DNA of 64,000 nt, from assembly GCA_048267965.1 (NCBI GenBank), contig JBLWWK010000006.1, positions 62,001-126,000 of the forward strand, read 5' to 3'. Under the pieces are notes generated by a model. That model was not told where the DNA came from and searched no databases. It saw only the letters and a list, made by a program, of their open reading frames with translations. Numbering within the stretch: the first letter of the stretch is position 1; every line of letters begins with the position of its first letter. Shown here piece after piece: positions 17,823 to 27,373 of the stretch. This stretch comes from GCA-2705995 sp048267965 (GTDB lineage Bacteria > Bacteroidota > Bacteroidia > Flavobacteriales_G > Salibacteraceae). Made by a program: the position numbers and the translations under genes.

Positions 17823-18893
17823 ATGAGCAATAGTTCTTTCGATATCGAAATTACCAAAACTACCAATTCGAAGCTTGCTTCTTTTGACCCAGAAAACCTA
17901 CAATTTGGCCATACCTTTTCAGATCACATGTTTATTGCCGATTATTCTGACGGAAAATGGCATTCTGCGAGAATTGTTCCTTACGGAGACATCGCGCTGA
18001 GCCCGGCAAATAGTATGATACATTACGGACAAAGCATATTCGAAGGCATGAAAGCTTTTAGAGATGTTAATTCTGATGATATTCTTGTTTTTAGACCTGA
18101 AATGAATGCGCAACGTTTGTACAAGTCTGCAGAGCGTTTATGTATGGCTCCTGTTCCCGAAGAATTATTTATGGCTGGAGTTAACGAATTGTTGAAAGTC
18201 GATGCAGATTGGATTCCTACCACACCCAACAGCAGCATGTACATTCGTCCGTTCGAATTTGCTATGGATCCATTTTTAGGCGTAAAAGCCAGCGATAATT
18301 ATCGTTTTATGGTTATTCTTTCTCCTTCAGGAAGCTACTACAGCAAAGACGTAAAGGTTAAAGTTGAGCGCGATTATACACGTGCAGCACTTGGCGGTGT
18401 TGGTTTTGCTAAAACAGCAGGTAATTACGCAGCTTCTCTTCTACCGGCTCAAATTGCTCGTGAAGAAGGTTTCGATCAACTGATCTGGACAGATGGTAAA
18501 AGCCACGAATACATTGAAGAGTCAGGCACTATGAATTTAATGGTGGTGATTAACGGCAAACTTTTAACCTCTCCGTTAACTAGCACAATTTTACCCGGTG
18601 TAACCCGCGATAGCGTTTTAACCGTTGCTCGCGAATGGAATATGGAAGTAGAAGAAAGACCCGTGGCAGTTGCTGAAATTAAAGAAGCACTCGAAAACGG
18701 TACACTTTCAGAAGCTTTCGGTGTAGGAACCGCAGCTACAGTAGCGCATATTGCTGAGATTTCTATCGATGGCAACAACTACATTTTACCAAACTCTGCA
18801 GACCGTGAATTTTCTAATAAAGTGAACCAACACTTAGATGATTTAAAGCGCGGTAGAATCGCAGACGATCGCAATTGGATTGTAAGAGTGTAA
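17823..18893 (+). CDS. ilvE: Branched-chain amino acid aminotransferase
   Basis: A 356-residue fold-type IV PLP enzyme that interconverts valine, leucine and isoleucine with their 2-oxo acids. It is the long (eukaryote-like) form: S-M-I-H-Y-G-Q-S-I-F-E-G-M-K-A near residue 65, Schiff-base lysine K197 in GVGFAKTAGNYAAS, and the glutamate in YIEESGTMNLM. Monocistronic: its own promoter upstream and a strong terminator at 18915-18948. Confidence 0.95.
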   Translation: MSNSSFDIEITKTTNSKLASFDPENLQFGHTFSDHMFIADYSDGKWHSARIVPYGDIALSPANSMIHYGQSIFEGMKAFRDVNSDDILVFRPEMNAQRLYKSAERLCMAPVPEELFMAGVNELLKVDADWIPTTPNSSMYIRPFEFAMDPFLGVKASDNYRFMVILSPSGSYYSKDVKVKVERDYTRAALGGVGFAKTAGNYAASLLPAQIAREEGFDQLIWTDGKSHEYIEESGTMNLMVVINGKLLTSPLTSTILPGVTRDSVLTVAREWNMEVEERPVAVAEIKEALENGTLSEAFGVGTAATVAHIAEISIDGNNYILPNSADREFSNKVNQHLDDLKRGRIADDRNWIVRV

Positions 18894-18914
18894 CGCTCGA
18901 TTCAAAATAAATAG

Positions 18915-18948
18915 AAAGCCCGGTAAGAAATTATCGGGCTTTTTTTTG
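18915..18948 (+). terminator. Rho-independent terminator after ilvE
   Basis: A 12-bp stem with one G-U pair (AAAGCCCGGTAA / TTATCGGGCTTT), a GAAA tetraloop, and a run of 8 or more T residues. Confidence 0.9.
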
Positions 18949-18978
18949 GAATTTCCCCTTCTGATGCATCTTAATACT

Positions 18979-20301
18979 ATGGGCTACAGAATATTTTTCG
19001 TTGTACTATTTACGCTGAGCTTTCTAGCCAGCATTTCTCAAAGTTTAATTGTAGAAGGAACCGTTCGCGACCGAGAGTCGAAAGAACGGTTAAGTCGTGT
19101 TAACATTCTTCTCAGTGAAACCACCTCAGGAACTACCACCAAAAGCGATGGAACATTCCGTTTTAAAATCAGAAAAGCAGACGATTACACCCTGTATTTT
19201 AACTATTTAGGATACGCCCAAGAAAAGAGAAGTATTCAACGAGAAGATTTTCCTACTGTAGGAACCGATACGCTTTATTTCGATGTTGAACTTATTTATA
19301 AATCTACCGAATTACCTTCTGTAACTGTTTCTGCAGAATCAAAACCAGATACTGTTCATGGTACGCAAGAGTACAATATTGCCGATTTTGGGTTCCTACC
19401 GAATAACGATTTAGCACTACTTACTTATACTAAAAACTTGAAGAAAGATGCGCAAATAGCTCGTTTAAGCGATCTTTCATCTTCTAGAACAAATCTACCT
19501 CCCAATCCGCAAGAAATTTACACCGATTATAAATCACGTCTGTATTTGCTTTACGAAAACGAAGTATTGGCACTGTTCGATAACGGCAAAAAATTCGATA
19601 CCTTACTTCTTTCTATGGCCGACTTTACCGAGAGAATTAATCCTATTATTGATAGTGTTGGCCAAAAGCTAATTTATTCTGATTACAAGTGGTTTTATCC
19701 CAAATTCAACTATTTTCTGTTTGACAGAACTACCGAAAAGAGTGCATCATTCACTACTGTTACCAACGATGAGTTGCTCGAGTTATACCGTTCAGAATAC
19801 AAGTATTTACCACCTAGAAAACGCTTAGAAGCAGCTCAAATGGAATATGAAACCGGCATTGACCGAGAAGATTATGCCGCATTGTTGAGTGATTTCCCAA
19901 ACTCGATGTATTACGAGCCGCTTTATGCGCCTGCCCTAACAGTTTTCGATACAATTATGGTTTTTGATCATTACGGTAATACCTTAACTAAGTACAACCA
20001 ACGAGGCGACCAGTTAGAAAAATTGCCTATTTACTACCATACACAGACAGAAGATGGTTCAAAGTGGAAAAAACGCTTAATTCAAGATGTAGATACGCGA
20101 GAAGTATACGGCATGTTTATGGCAAAAGGATCGTATTATTTACGCAAAATCGATTTGGCGAGTGGCCAACTGAAGGGAAACTTTAAACTTACCCATCGGT
20201 ACGTAGAGAATATTCAAATTCGCGATGGTTGGGTATATTACTTGTACCGTCCGTTCGGAAGCATCCAAAATGTATACTTGTACAAAGAAGAGATTCTGTA
20301 A
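18979..20301 (+). CDS. Secreted protein with carboxypeptidase-regulatory-like domain
   Basis: About 440 residues: a signal peptide (MGYRIFFVVLFTLSFLASIS), a CarboxypepD_reg-like beta-sandwich domain (~residues 22-110: IVEGTVRDRESKERLSRVNI, then a Y-L-G-Y motif), then a long beta-rich part, perhaps a propeller, up to the C-terminus. The ATG at 18979 (or 18964, five residues longer) fits; an in-frame TTG at 18946 lies in the ilvE terminator. Probably periplasmic or outer-membrane associated. It carries two iterated-motif copies in opposite orientation (19257 and 19391). Confidence 0.7.
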   Translation: MGYRIFFVVLFTLSFLASISQSLIVEGTVRDRESKERLSRVNILLSETTSGTTTKSDGTFRFKIRKADDYTLYFNYLGYAQEKRSIQREDFPTVGTDTLYFDVELIYKSTELPSVTVSAESKPDTVHGTQEYNIADFGFLPNNDLALLTYTKNLKKDAQIARLSDLSSSRTNLPPNPQEIYTDYKSRLYLLYENEVLALFDNGKKFDTLLLSMADFTERINPIIDSVGQKLIYSDYKWFYPKFNYFLFDRTTEKSASFTTVTNDELLELYRSEYKYLPPRKRLEAAQMEYETGIDREDYAALLSDFPNSMYYEPLYAPALTVFDTIMVFDHYGNTLTKYNQRGDQLEKLPIYYHTQTEDGSKWKKRLIQDVDTREVYGMFMAKGSYYLRKIDLASGQLKGNFKLTHRYVENIQIRDGWVYYLYRPFGSIQNVYLYKEEIL

Positions 20302-20329
20302 AGAGCTTATTACTAAGTGAATAGGTTAT

Positions 20330-20453
20330 AAAAAACAAATGGGAGTCTTACGACTCCCATTTGCACCTACTAACCACGTCCTCCAACCCCTTGAAGAGAC
20401 GATCTTAAATAACTTTAGTTAACCAACTAAAATTTTAGATAACTTATTAACAC
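20330..20453 (-). ncRNA. Candidate ~125-nt small RNA
   Basis: In the 357-bp gap between two genes, the minus strand shows a promoter (20460-20489: TTGG, 18-nt spacer, TATATTTG), then ~90 nt without a plausible ORF, then a perfect 12-bp hairpin with a 4-nt loop (20337-20364) followed on that strand by a run of six T residues (20331-20336). This is a complete stand-alone transcription unit. The predicted RNA holds a purine-rich GGGGUUGGAGGACGUGG segment that could be a pairing site. It could instead be a long 3' tail of clpB. Confidence 0.5.
20337..20364 (-). terminator. Perfect hairpin terminator of the small RNA
   Basis: CAAATGGGAGTC / GACTCCCATTTG with a 4-nt loop. The T run lies only on the minus-strand side, so it terminates leftward transcription. 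Confidence 0.75.
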
Positions 20454-20459
20454 ACGCCT

Positions 20460-20489
20460 CAAATATACAATTGTTGAACTTTTATCCAA
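20460..20489 (-). promoter_or_regulatory. Promoter of the candidate small RNA
   Basis: Minus strand: TTGG at 20489-20486, an 18-nt spacer, TATATTTG at 20467-20460, a perfect Bacteroidota -7 element with no gene start downstream. Confidence 0.55.
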
Positions 20490-20589
20490 GTTATTTTTAA
20501 TAATGAGTATTAACAACAAATTAATAGTAAGTAATTTTAATACTTATTTACTTATTTCCTAAATTTTTGAAGAGTTCCTACCAAATAGT

Positions 20590-20620
20590 AAAGGCTCTGA
20601 GAATCAACCTCAGAGCCTTT
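20590..20620 (-). terminator. Hairpin after clpB
   Basis: A 12-bp perfect stem (AAAGGCTCTGAG / CTCAGAGCCTTT) with a 7-nt loop, starting 39 nt past the clpB stop. The T run on the minus strand is weak (TTTAC), so termination may be partial. Confidence 0.6.
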
Positions 20621-20658
20621 GCATTTAATTGCTAAACCTAAAAACAATAACTAGAAAC

Positions 20659-23289
20659 TTAATGATGCGCTTCGTCTTTCTCTATTTGATTGACTGGCTT
20701 TCTAAAAACGAAGGTATCATCAAAAATATCTAACACTACTTCATCGCCTTTGTTCATTTTGCCGGCAATTATCTCTTTCGACAAACCATTCAGCACTTGT
20801 TTTTGCATTACCCTTTTCACTGGTCGCGCGCCAAACTGCGGATCGTATCCCATTTCTGTGAGTTTCAGCAATGCTTCTTCTGTAGCGGTAAGAAACACTT
20901 CTTTTTTCTTCATTTGTTCTTGAATGTGCTCAAACTGCATTTTCACAATTTCTTGCACATTTCTGTGAGAAAGCGGCAAAAACATGATGGTTTCATCAAT
21001 TCGATTCAAAAACTCAGGCTTTAAGCTTCTTCTCAAATTCTCCATGAGTAACCCGCGTGTAGTATCGATAATTTGGTCTTGATTAAACTCTTCGATTTTC
21101 GCAAATTGCTCTTGAATAATTTCACTTCCCAAGTTAGATGTCATAATAATAATGGCATTTTTGAAGTTAGCCACTCTTCCTTTATTATCGGTTAAACGAC
21201 CATCATCTAACACTTGTAATAAGATATTAAACACATCGGGGTGTGCTTTTTCAATCTCATCGAGTAAGATTACCGAATACGGTTTTCTTCGCACCGCTTC
21301 GGTAAGCTGTCCGCCTTCTTCATAACATACATAACCGGGAGGCGCTCCTACTAATCGTGATACAGCATGTCTTTCTTGGTATTCAGACATATCAATGCGG
21401 GTAAGCGCGTTTTCATCATCGAAAAGTAACTCGGCCAAAGCCTTTGATAATTCCGTTTTTCCCACGCCTGTGGTTCCTAAAAACAAGAACGAACCAATGG
21501 GGCGTTTCTCATCTTGAAGTCCTGCTCTACTTCTTCTAATGGCATCCGACACCGCCACTATAGCCTCGTCTTGACCAATAACGCGTTGATGCAATTCATC
21601 TTCTAAATGAATCAGTTTCGAAGCTTCACTTTGTAGCATTTTCTTTAGTGGAATGCCCGTCCATTTAGCCACAACCTCTGCAATATCTTCGCTGTCTACC
21701 TCTTCTTTAATAAGAACAGAACCAGCATCTTGCATCTCTATCATTTTCGCTTCAAACTTCTTCAGTTGCTCTTCTGCTTCTACCAATCTTCCGTAGCGAA
21801 TTTCTGCTACTTTCCCTAAGTCGCCTTCACGTTCTGCACGTTGAGCCTCTGCGCGTAATTGCTCAATTTGCTCTTTCACTTTCTGGATGCCATCAACCAC
21901 TTCTTTCTCGCCTTCCCATTTAGCTTTCAACTGGTTACGTTGGTCACTTAGGTTGGCAATATCTTCGTTGAGCGCAGCCAATTTAGCATCGTCTTTTTCT
22001 CTTTTTATAGCTTCTCGTTCAATTTCGAGCTGTCGAATTTTACGTTCTACTTCGTCTAATTCAGCAGGCATTGAGTTAATTTCCATTCGCATTTTAGAAG
22101 AAGCTTCGTCCATCAAATCAATAGCCTTGTCTGGTAGGAACCGATCCGTAATGTAACGTTGACTTAACTGTACGGCCGCAATAATGGCTTCGTCTTTAAT
22201 TCTCACCTTGTGGTGCGTTTCGTATTTCTCTTTGATTCCGCGAAGAATAGAAATGGCATCTTCGGTATTGGGTTCATTAACCAGTACTTGTTGAAACCTT
22301 CTCTCTAGCGCTTTATCTTTTTCGAAATAGCGTTGATATTCTTTTAGTGTTGTGGCTCCTACCGCCCTCAACTCACCTCGCGCTAATGCGGGCTTTAAGA
22401 TATTGGCAGCATCCATGGCACCTTCACCTCCGCCACCTGCACCAACAAGAGTGTGTATTTCGTCTATAAAAAGTACAATTTCACCTTCTGCTGCGGTTAC
22501 TTCTTTTACCACTGCCTTTAGTCGCTCTTCAAATTCTCCTTTGTATTTAGCTCCTGCTACAAGAGCTCCCATATCTAACGAGAAAATTTGTTTATTCTTT
22601 AGGTTTTCTGGAACGTCACCGTTTACAATTCGGTGGGCAATTCCTTCTGCAATAGCGGTCTTACCTACTCCTGGCTCACCTATTAGAATGGGGTTGTTTT
22701 TGGTTCTACGAGATAGAATTTGAAGTACTCTTCTAATTTCTTCGTCTCTACCAATAACAGGATCTAATTTGTTGTTCTGTGCTCGTTCGTTCAAGTTGAT
22801 AGCATACTTGTTTAACGAGTTATAGTTGTTTTCAGCAGAATGACTGGTCACTTTCTCTCCGTTTCTAAGTTCTTCAATTGCTTTTTGTAAGTTTTTTTTC
22901 CCAATTCCACTGTCTTTCATCATTTGGGCAATAGAATCGGATCCTTCTAAAAGGCCTTGTAACAAATGTTCAATAGATACAAATTCGTCTTCGTTGGTTT
23001 TGGCCATTTTAGCCGCTTTGGCTAACGCTTGATTGGCTCCTTGCGAAAGGTAGATATTACCACCTTGCACCTTCGGATACCCTTCTACAATGCGCTCTAA
23101 AGCTTGTTTGAATAATGGAGCATTGACTCCTAATTTCTTCAACAAATAAGGAGTAACACTATCGTCTACTTCTAAAATACCGAGCAGTAGATGGCCGGTA
23201 TCTATGGCTTGCTGATCGTTTCCCAACGCTAGTTGTTGAGCTTGCTGAACAGCTTCTTGTGATTTTATTGTATAATTCTTGAAATCCAT
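20659..23289 (-). CDS. clpB: ClpB protein disaggregase
   Basis: An 876-residue AAA+ chaperone that extracts proteins from aggregates together with DnaK. Order: Clp N-domain (1-150), NBD1 with Walker A GEPGVGKTAIAEG (~205), the long coiled-coil middle domain (~410-530), NBD2 with Walker A GTTGVGKTELSK (~605), and the C-terminal small domain. No ClpP-binding loop is expected or seen. Upstream, on its own strand, lies a CGGTAG/CTACCG inverted repeat containing an iterated-motif copy (23334-23357). Confidence 0.97.
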   Translation of the reverse strand: MDFKNYTIKSQEAVQQAQQLALGNDQQAIDTGHLLLGILEVDDSVTPYLLKKLGVNAPLFKQALERIVEGYPKVQGGNIYLSQGANQALAKAAKMAKTNEDEFVSIEHLLQGLLEGSDSIAQMMKDSGIGKKNLQKAIEELRNGEKVTSHSAENNYNSLNKYAINLNERAQNNKLDPVIGRDEEIRRVLQILSRRTKNNPILIGEPGVGKTAIAEGIAHRIVNGDVPENLKNKQIFSLDMGALVAGAKYKGEFEERLKAVVKEVTAAEGEIVLFIDEIHTLVGAGGGGEGAMDAANILKPALARGELRAVGATTLKEYQRYFEKDKALERRFQQVLVNEPNTEDAISILRGIKEKYETHHKVRIKDEAIIAAVQLSQRYITDRFLPDKAIDLMDEASSKMRMEINSMPAELDEVERKIRQLEIEREAIKREKDDAKLAALNEDIANLSDQRNQLKAKWEGEKEVVDGIQKVKEQIEQLRAEAQRAEREGDLGKVAEIRYGRLVEAEEQLKKFEAKMIEMQDAGSVLIKEEVDSEDIAEVVAKWTGIPLKKMLQSEASKLIHLEDELHQRVIGQDEAIVAVSDAIRRSRAGLQDEKRPIGSFLFLGTTGVGKTELSKALAELLFDDENALTRIDMSEYQERHAVSRLVGAPPGYVCYEEGGQLTEAVRRKPYSVILLDEIEKAHPDVFNILLQVLDDGRLTDNKGRVANFKNAIIIMTSNLGSEIIQEQFAKIEEFNQDQIIDTTRGLLMENLRRSLKPEFLNRIDETIMFLPLSHRNVQEIVKMQFEHIQEQMKKKEVFLTATEEALLKLTEMGYDPQFGARPVKRVMQKQVLNGLSKEIIAGKMNKGDEVVLDIFDDTFVFRKPVNQIEKDEAHH

Positions 23290-23333
23290 GTTAGTCGATT
23301 TTGTAAGTGAGGCATCAACTTTCTTTCCATAAC

Positions 23334-23357
23334 GGTAGGAACCCGTTTTCTACCGTC
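23334..23357. repeat. Inverted repeat with iterated motif upstream of clpB
   Basis: CGGTAGGAACCC followed at once by GTTTTCTACCG: the motif's CGGTAG arm is repeated inverted 12 nt later, giving a possible 6-bp hairpin. It lies ~45 nt upstream of the clpB start and ~165 nt upstream of the PAS kinase, so it could affect either. Confidence 0.5.
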
Positions 23358-23521
23358 AAATTGACTTACCAGTCAGTTTTTAAGCGTCAATTCGTCTTAA
23401 AACGCTCATAATCAATGAAATTTTGACAGAATCACTGAAGGTGGTTTTATATATAGAAGAAATGATTTATTTTCGGAAGAGTCATGTTTTGTGACTGAAT
23501 AAACTAAACCCTTCCTGAATC

Positions 23522-26500
23522 ATGTATCGAGTATTTTGTCATACCGATGAGTACGAACACCTTGCCCCTTTTTTGAGTGAAGTACCAGATATTGTGCTGT
23601 CTGTTTTTAAAAGCACGCAACAATTATCTGAGGTAATTCATCACGAAATCGTGTTTGTAACTTGCTTTAACAATAGCGAATCGAGCCGAAAGGTTTTGAG
23701 TTATTTCTCAGGATTTAACGATGTTGCTATAGTGATGGCGTTGGTTCCTACCGATACGAAAAAAAACGTGCATCAATTAGAGCTAGCTGCTATAGAATTG
23801 GGAGCTTTTGATGCCGTGACTGTTATGCTGAGTAACCCTCTTGAAAGCGCACAGCTAGTAGCCCACGCGATTCAGAAAAATATAATTCGCAAAAGAAATA
23901 CTGTTGACTCTACTTCTCTAGAAGAGCTTTTTACCTGGCAACAAAACAACCAACCTTCAGAACAAGAAATTTCCCTTCAAGATTCAGCTGAATTTCAAGA
24001 TTTATCTTTGTCCAGCGAAGAAAACTTTACGCAAGAATTTGGCAGAATAGGTACTTGGGAATTCAAAGTGGATAGCCAAGAGATTTTTATGTCGCCTAGT
24101 CTTTTAACCATTTATAATCGCTCGATAAAAGAAGGCAATCCTACTTTCGATGAATTGCTTAACCGGTATCACCCGCACGATAAAGAAAAACTTACGCTAG
24201 CCATTGAGCGAAGTTTGCAAACCAAGCGCCCCTTTAGTTTTCGACTGTCTATTTGTGAAAACAACCTCCCGATCAAATACATTGAAGGTGTAGCCAGAAT
24301 AATTATTGGACGGGATGGTAAAGTGAAGCAAATCAACGGAATTTCTCACGACACTACTTCTAACACTCTACTTTTTAAGCGCATGCAGACTTCTTTGAAG
24401 CTCATTGAAAATGTGGCTGAGAATGTAGGAACCATGATTTGTAGGTATCGATATACCGACATTGGGAGCTTTCGATTTGTTTTTGTGAATTCTGCTGTAG
24501 AAAAGATCTTTGAAGTTTCAGTAGAAGAAGCATTGACCAATCCGTATGCAATTGCTAATCAGATAGACGAGAAAGATGTATTGGCCATTCGGGAACTTTT
24601 TGTGAATGAAATTGCCCAAAAAGAAAAAATAGAATACACCCTCACCATCCGCACACCTTCGAATACCACGAAGTACGTTCGGATGATTTCTGAGCCTCAT
24701 CGCATTTCAAATTCTATTATCGAATACGATTCTTTACTTATTGATATTACCCAAGAATATAAAACCCAAGAACAGTTAAAAATCAGTGAAAGTCGTTTTA
24801 GGGGGTTAATTGAAAAGAACTACGATGCTTTCTCCATTACAACTCCTGAAGGCATTATTAAATATGTGAGTCCTTCGATTTTTTCTATGATGGGTTACCA
24901 GCCCGATGAATTTTTAAATCAACAAGTGATTGAGTACGTTCATCCTGAAGATCGAGAGTTGGTAATGCATCAGATTGGATTGTTACTCTCTGGAGAAGTC
25001 AATAGTTTTAGCATAAAGCATAGGCTACAGCACAAAGACGGACATTTTTTCTGGATTCAAGACACCATATCTAATCATTTAGAAACAGAAGGTATTTGGG
25101 GATTGGTCTCTAACTTTCATAACATTAATCAAGAAGAAAAGTATCGAGAACAGCTTGAAATGAACAAGGTGCGTTTCGATTATTTATCGAAAGCTACCCG
25201 AGATGTTGTTTGGGATTTAGATGTGGTAAAAGGAACCTATACATGGGGCGAGCATTTTAGCAAGTTGTTTAACGATCATCCAGAAAATTACCCAACTTCA
25301 GAAGATTTTGCAGCATTGGTTAGTGAAGACGAAAACATGCAAATTCTTGAAGATTTTAATGCCTTTATAGAGGGTAAAGAAACGTACTGGAAATCTTTTT
25401 ACACGGTGGTGAAAAAAGACGGAACTACGGCAGAGGTTATTGATCAAGGATATGCGCTTAGAGACAAGAATGGTAAAGCTTACCGAATTATCGGAGCTAT
25501 ACACGATATAAGTGCAGAATTAGACTACCGCAATAAAATACGATTAAGTGAAAGCCGGTTTAGCAAATTGTTTGAGAATGCTCCTATAGGTTTATTGAAA
25601 ATAGATACGGTTACTGGTAAAATTATTCGAACCAACCCCATTTTTATTAGTTATTCGGGGTATTCGCCAAGTGAGTTAAAAAACATGACGATCCATGATT
25701 TAGCTCAACCGGGGGAAAAAAATAAATACCAAAAAACACTCGATAATATTGAAAAGCTAGGATCTTTTGGTCCTGAAAACATGGAATTTCGTCAAAAAGA
25801 TGGAAATCCATTGTTTGTGCTTATTTCTGGCTTTTTTCAACGAGCAGAAGATACCACGCTCAACAATTGCATTTGGCTTTATGTCTTAGATATTTCTGAG
25901 TTAATTTTTAAGAACAAAGCACTGGTAGAATCAGAAAACAAGTTTCATCAGTATCTGAGAAACACCTCTGATTTATTTGCTGTAGTTAACATGGACCACG
26001 AACTAAGCTATATCTCTTCGAATGTTGAATCGGTCTTAGGGTATAAGCCTTCTGCCCTTGAAAATAGAAACGTGTACGATTTAGTGCACCATAAAGACCA
26101 TTCCTTATTAAAAGAAACCTTGAGCGATTCTCTCGAAAACTTGGGAGACTCTTACCGATTGATGTTCAGAGCCAAAGACATCAACGGTTCCTACCGATAT
26201 TTAGAAGCGAACGGATATTTCACCTTGAACAACGCGGGTGAACATGAGACCTATATGGTAATTCGTGACATTGACGAAGAAGTTAAAAAGAACCGCCAAA
26301 TTGAGCGATTATCGTTGGTTGCCGACAGAACAACGAACGCCATTACGGTAACCAATGCCAATGATGAAATAACTTGGGTAAATAATGGGTTTGTTGAAAT
26401 GACAGGCTATACTTTAGAATTGGCAGAAGGGTTAAAGCCTGCAGAATTATTGCGCAGCAGCAAGACTAGCAAAAAGCAAGCTGCTCAAATTGACCAATTG

Positions 26501-27373
26501 GCCGCTGAAAAATTACCCTTTAAAGCCGAAATTTTAAATAAGCGTAAAGATGGCCAGCATTTCTGGGTAGAAATTTTTGTAACTCCCCTATTCGACAATC
26601 ACGGTAAGTTTACCGGTTATATTAATATACAAAACGATATTACCGATCGAATTCTTCAGAATAAAGAATTAAAGAAAACGCTAGATTTTAGTCAAAACCA
26701 GGCAAAGAGATTGCAGAATTTCGCTCACATTGTTTCGCATAATTTTAGATCGCATGCAGCTAATATTTACCAACTTACCCAAGCGTTAAAGCAAGATCCA
26801 CCTGAAGAAATTAGGGTACAAATGAGAGACTATCTCTTTAAAAGTGCGAACGATCTTTTAACGGCATTAAATGAGTTAAACGAAGTTTTACAAATTCAAG
26901 AAAATACCAATCTAGAATTAGTGACCCTCAATTTAAAAGAATATGTCGAAAAAGTTGAATCTTTGCTTCATAGACAAATTGAAGAGCACGAAGTGACTAT
27001 TTTATGCGATTTTCCTTCCGACTTTTGCATACACTATTTTCCGGCTTATTTAGAAAGTGTTGTCTATAATTTGATTTCGAACTCAATACGTTACCGAAGT
27101 CCTGAACGAAAACCCATCATTACGATTTCTGCTAAGAAAAGTGGAAAATCAGATTATTTTTCGGTAAGTGATAATGGTTTAGGAATCGATTTAAAATTAC
27201 ACGGAAAGAAAATGTTTAAAATGAGAAAAGTATTCCATAATCATCCTGATTCGAAAGGGATGGGACTATTTATAGTAAAAAACCAGCTCGAAGCATTGGG
27301 CGGCAGTATTGCTGTACAAAGCACCGAAGGGGAAGGAACTACTTTTACCGTTAAATTACCTGCCAAGAAATGA
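23522..27373 (+). CDS. Multi-PAS sensor histidine kinase
   Basis: 1,283 residues, no membrane segment, so a cytosolic sensor. The first ~125 residues look like a degenerate receiver-type fold. Then come about seven PAS/PAC units spaced ~120 residues apart (clear ones begin near ESRFRGLIEKNYDAF and ESRFSKLFENAPIG). The kinase core is at ~1050-1283: H-box IVSHNFRSHAANI, N-box NLISNSIRYRSP, G1 DNGLGIDL, G2 SKGMGLFIVKNQ. The odd N-F-R-S box is common in Bacteroidota. It overlaps the response regulator gene as ATGA, so the two form a pair. Three iterated-motif copies lie within (23742, 24424, 26185). Confidence 0.9.
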   Translation: MYRVFCHTDEYEHLAPFLSEVPDIVLSVFKSTQQLSEVIHHEIVFVTCFNNSESSRKVLSYFSGFNDVAIVMALVPTDTKKNVHQLELAAIELGAFDAVTVMLSNPLESAQLVAHAIQKNIIRKRNTVDSTSLEELFTWQQNNQPSEQEISLQDSAEFQDLSLSSEENFTQEFGRIGTWEFKVDSQEIFMSPSLLTIYNRSIKEGNPTFDELLNRYHPHDKEKLTLAIERSLQTKRPFSFRLSICENNLPIKYIEGVARIIIGRDGKVKQINGISHDTTSNTLLFKRMQTSLKLIENVAENVGTMICRYRYTDIGSFRFVFVNSAVEKIFEVSVEEALTNPYAIANQIDEKDVLAIRELFVNEIAQKEKIEYTLTIRTPSNTTKYVRMISEPHRISNSIIEYDSLLIDITQEYKTQEQLKISESRFRGLIEKNYDAFSITTPEGIIKYVSPSIFSMMGYQPDEFLNQQVIEYVHPEDRELVMHQIGLLLSGEVNSFSIKHRLQHKDGHFFWIQDTISNHLETEGIWGLVSNFHNINQEEKYREQLEMNKVRFDYLSKATRDVVWDLDVVKGTYTWGEHFSKLFNDHPENYPTSEDFAALVSEDENMQILEDFNAFIEGKETYWKSFYTVVKKDGTTAEVIDQGYALRDKNGKAYRIIGAIHDISAELDYRNKIRLSESRFSKLFENAPIGLLKIDTVTGKIIRTNPIFISYSGYSPSELKNMTIHDLAQPGEKNKYQKTLDNIEKLGSFGPENMEFRQKDGNPLFVLISGFFQRAEDTTLNNCIWLYVLDISELIFKNKALVESENKFHQYLRNTSDLFAVVNMDHELSYISSNVESVLGYKPSALENRNVYDLVHHKDHSLLKETLSDSLENLGDSYRLMFRAKDINGSYRYLEANGYFTLNNAGEHETYMVIRDIDEEVKKNRQIERLSLVADRTTNAITVTNANDEITWVNNGFVEMTGYTLELAEGLKPAELLRSSKTSKKQAAQIDQLAAEKLPFKAEILNKRKDGQHFWVEIFVTPLFDNHGKFTGYINIQNDITDRILQNKELKKTLDFSQNQAKRLQNFAHIVSHNFRSHAANIYQLTQALKQDPPEEIRVQMRDYLFKSANDLLTALNELNEVLQIQENTNLELVTLNLKEYVEKVESLLHRQIEEHEVTILCDFPSDFCIHYFPAYLESVVYNLISNSIRYRSPERKPIITISAKKSGKSDYFSVSDNGLGIDLKLHGKKMFKMRKVFHNHPDSKGMGLFIVKNQLEALGGSIAVQSTEGEGTTFTVKLPAKK
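26185..26196 (-). repeat. Perfect CGGTAGGAACCG iterated motif, minus orientation (in PAS kinase)
   Basis: Perfect 12-mer, read on the plus strand as Gly-Ser-Tyr-Arg, a third reading frame of the same DNA word. Confidence 0.85.

Noticed and set aside
20590..20620. Reading the whole 20.3-20.66 kb gap as the clpB 3' UTR
   Set aside because: A separate promoter and a T-tailed terminator on the same strand further left are better explained by an independent small RNA, though read-through is not excluded.
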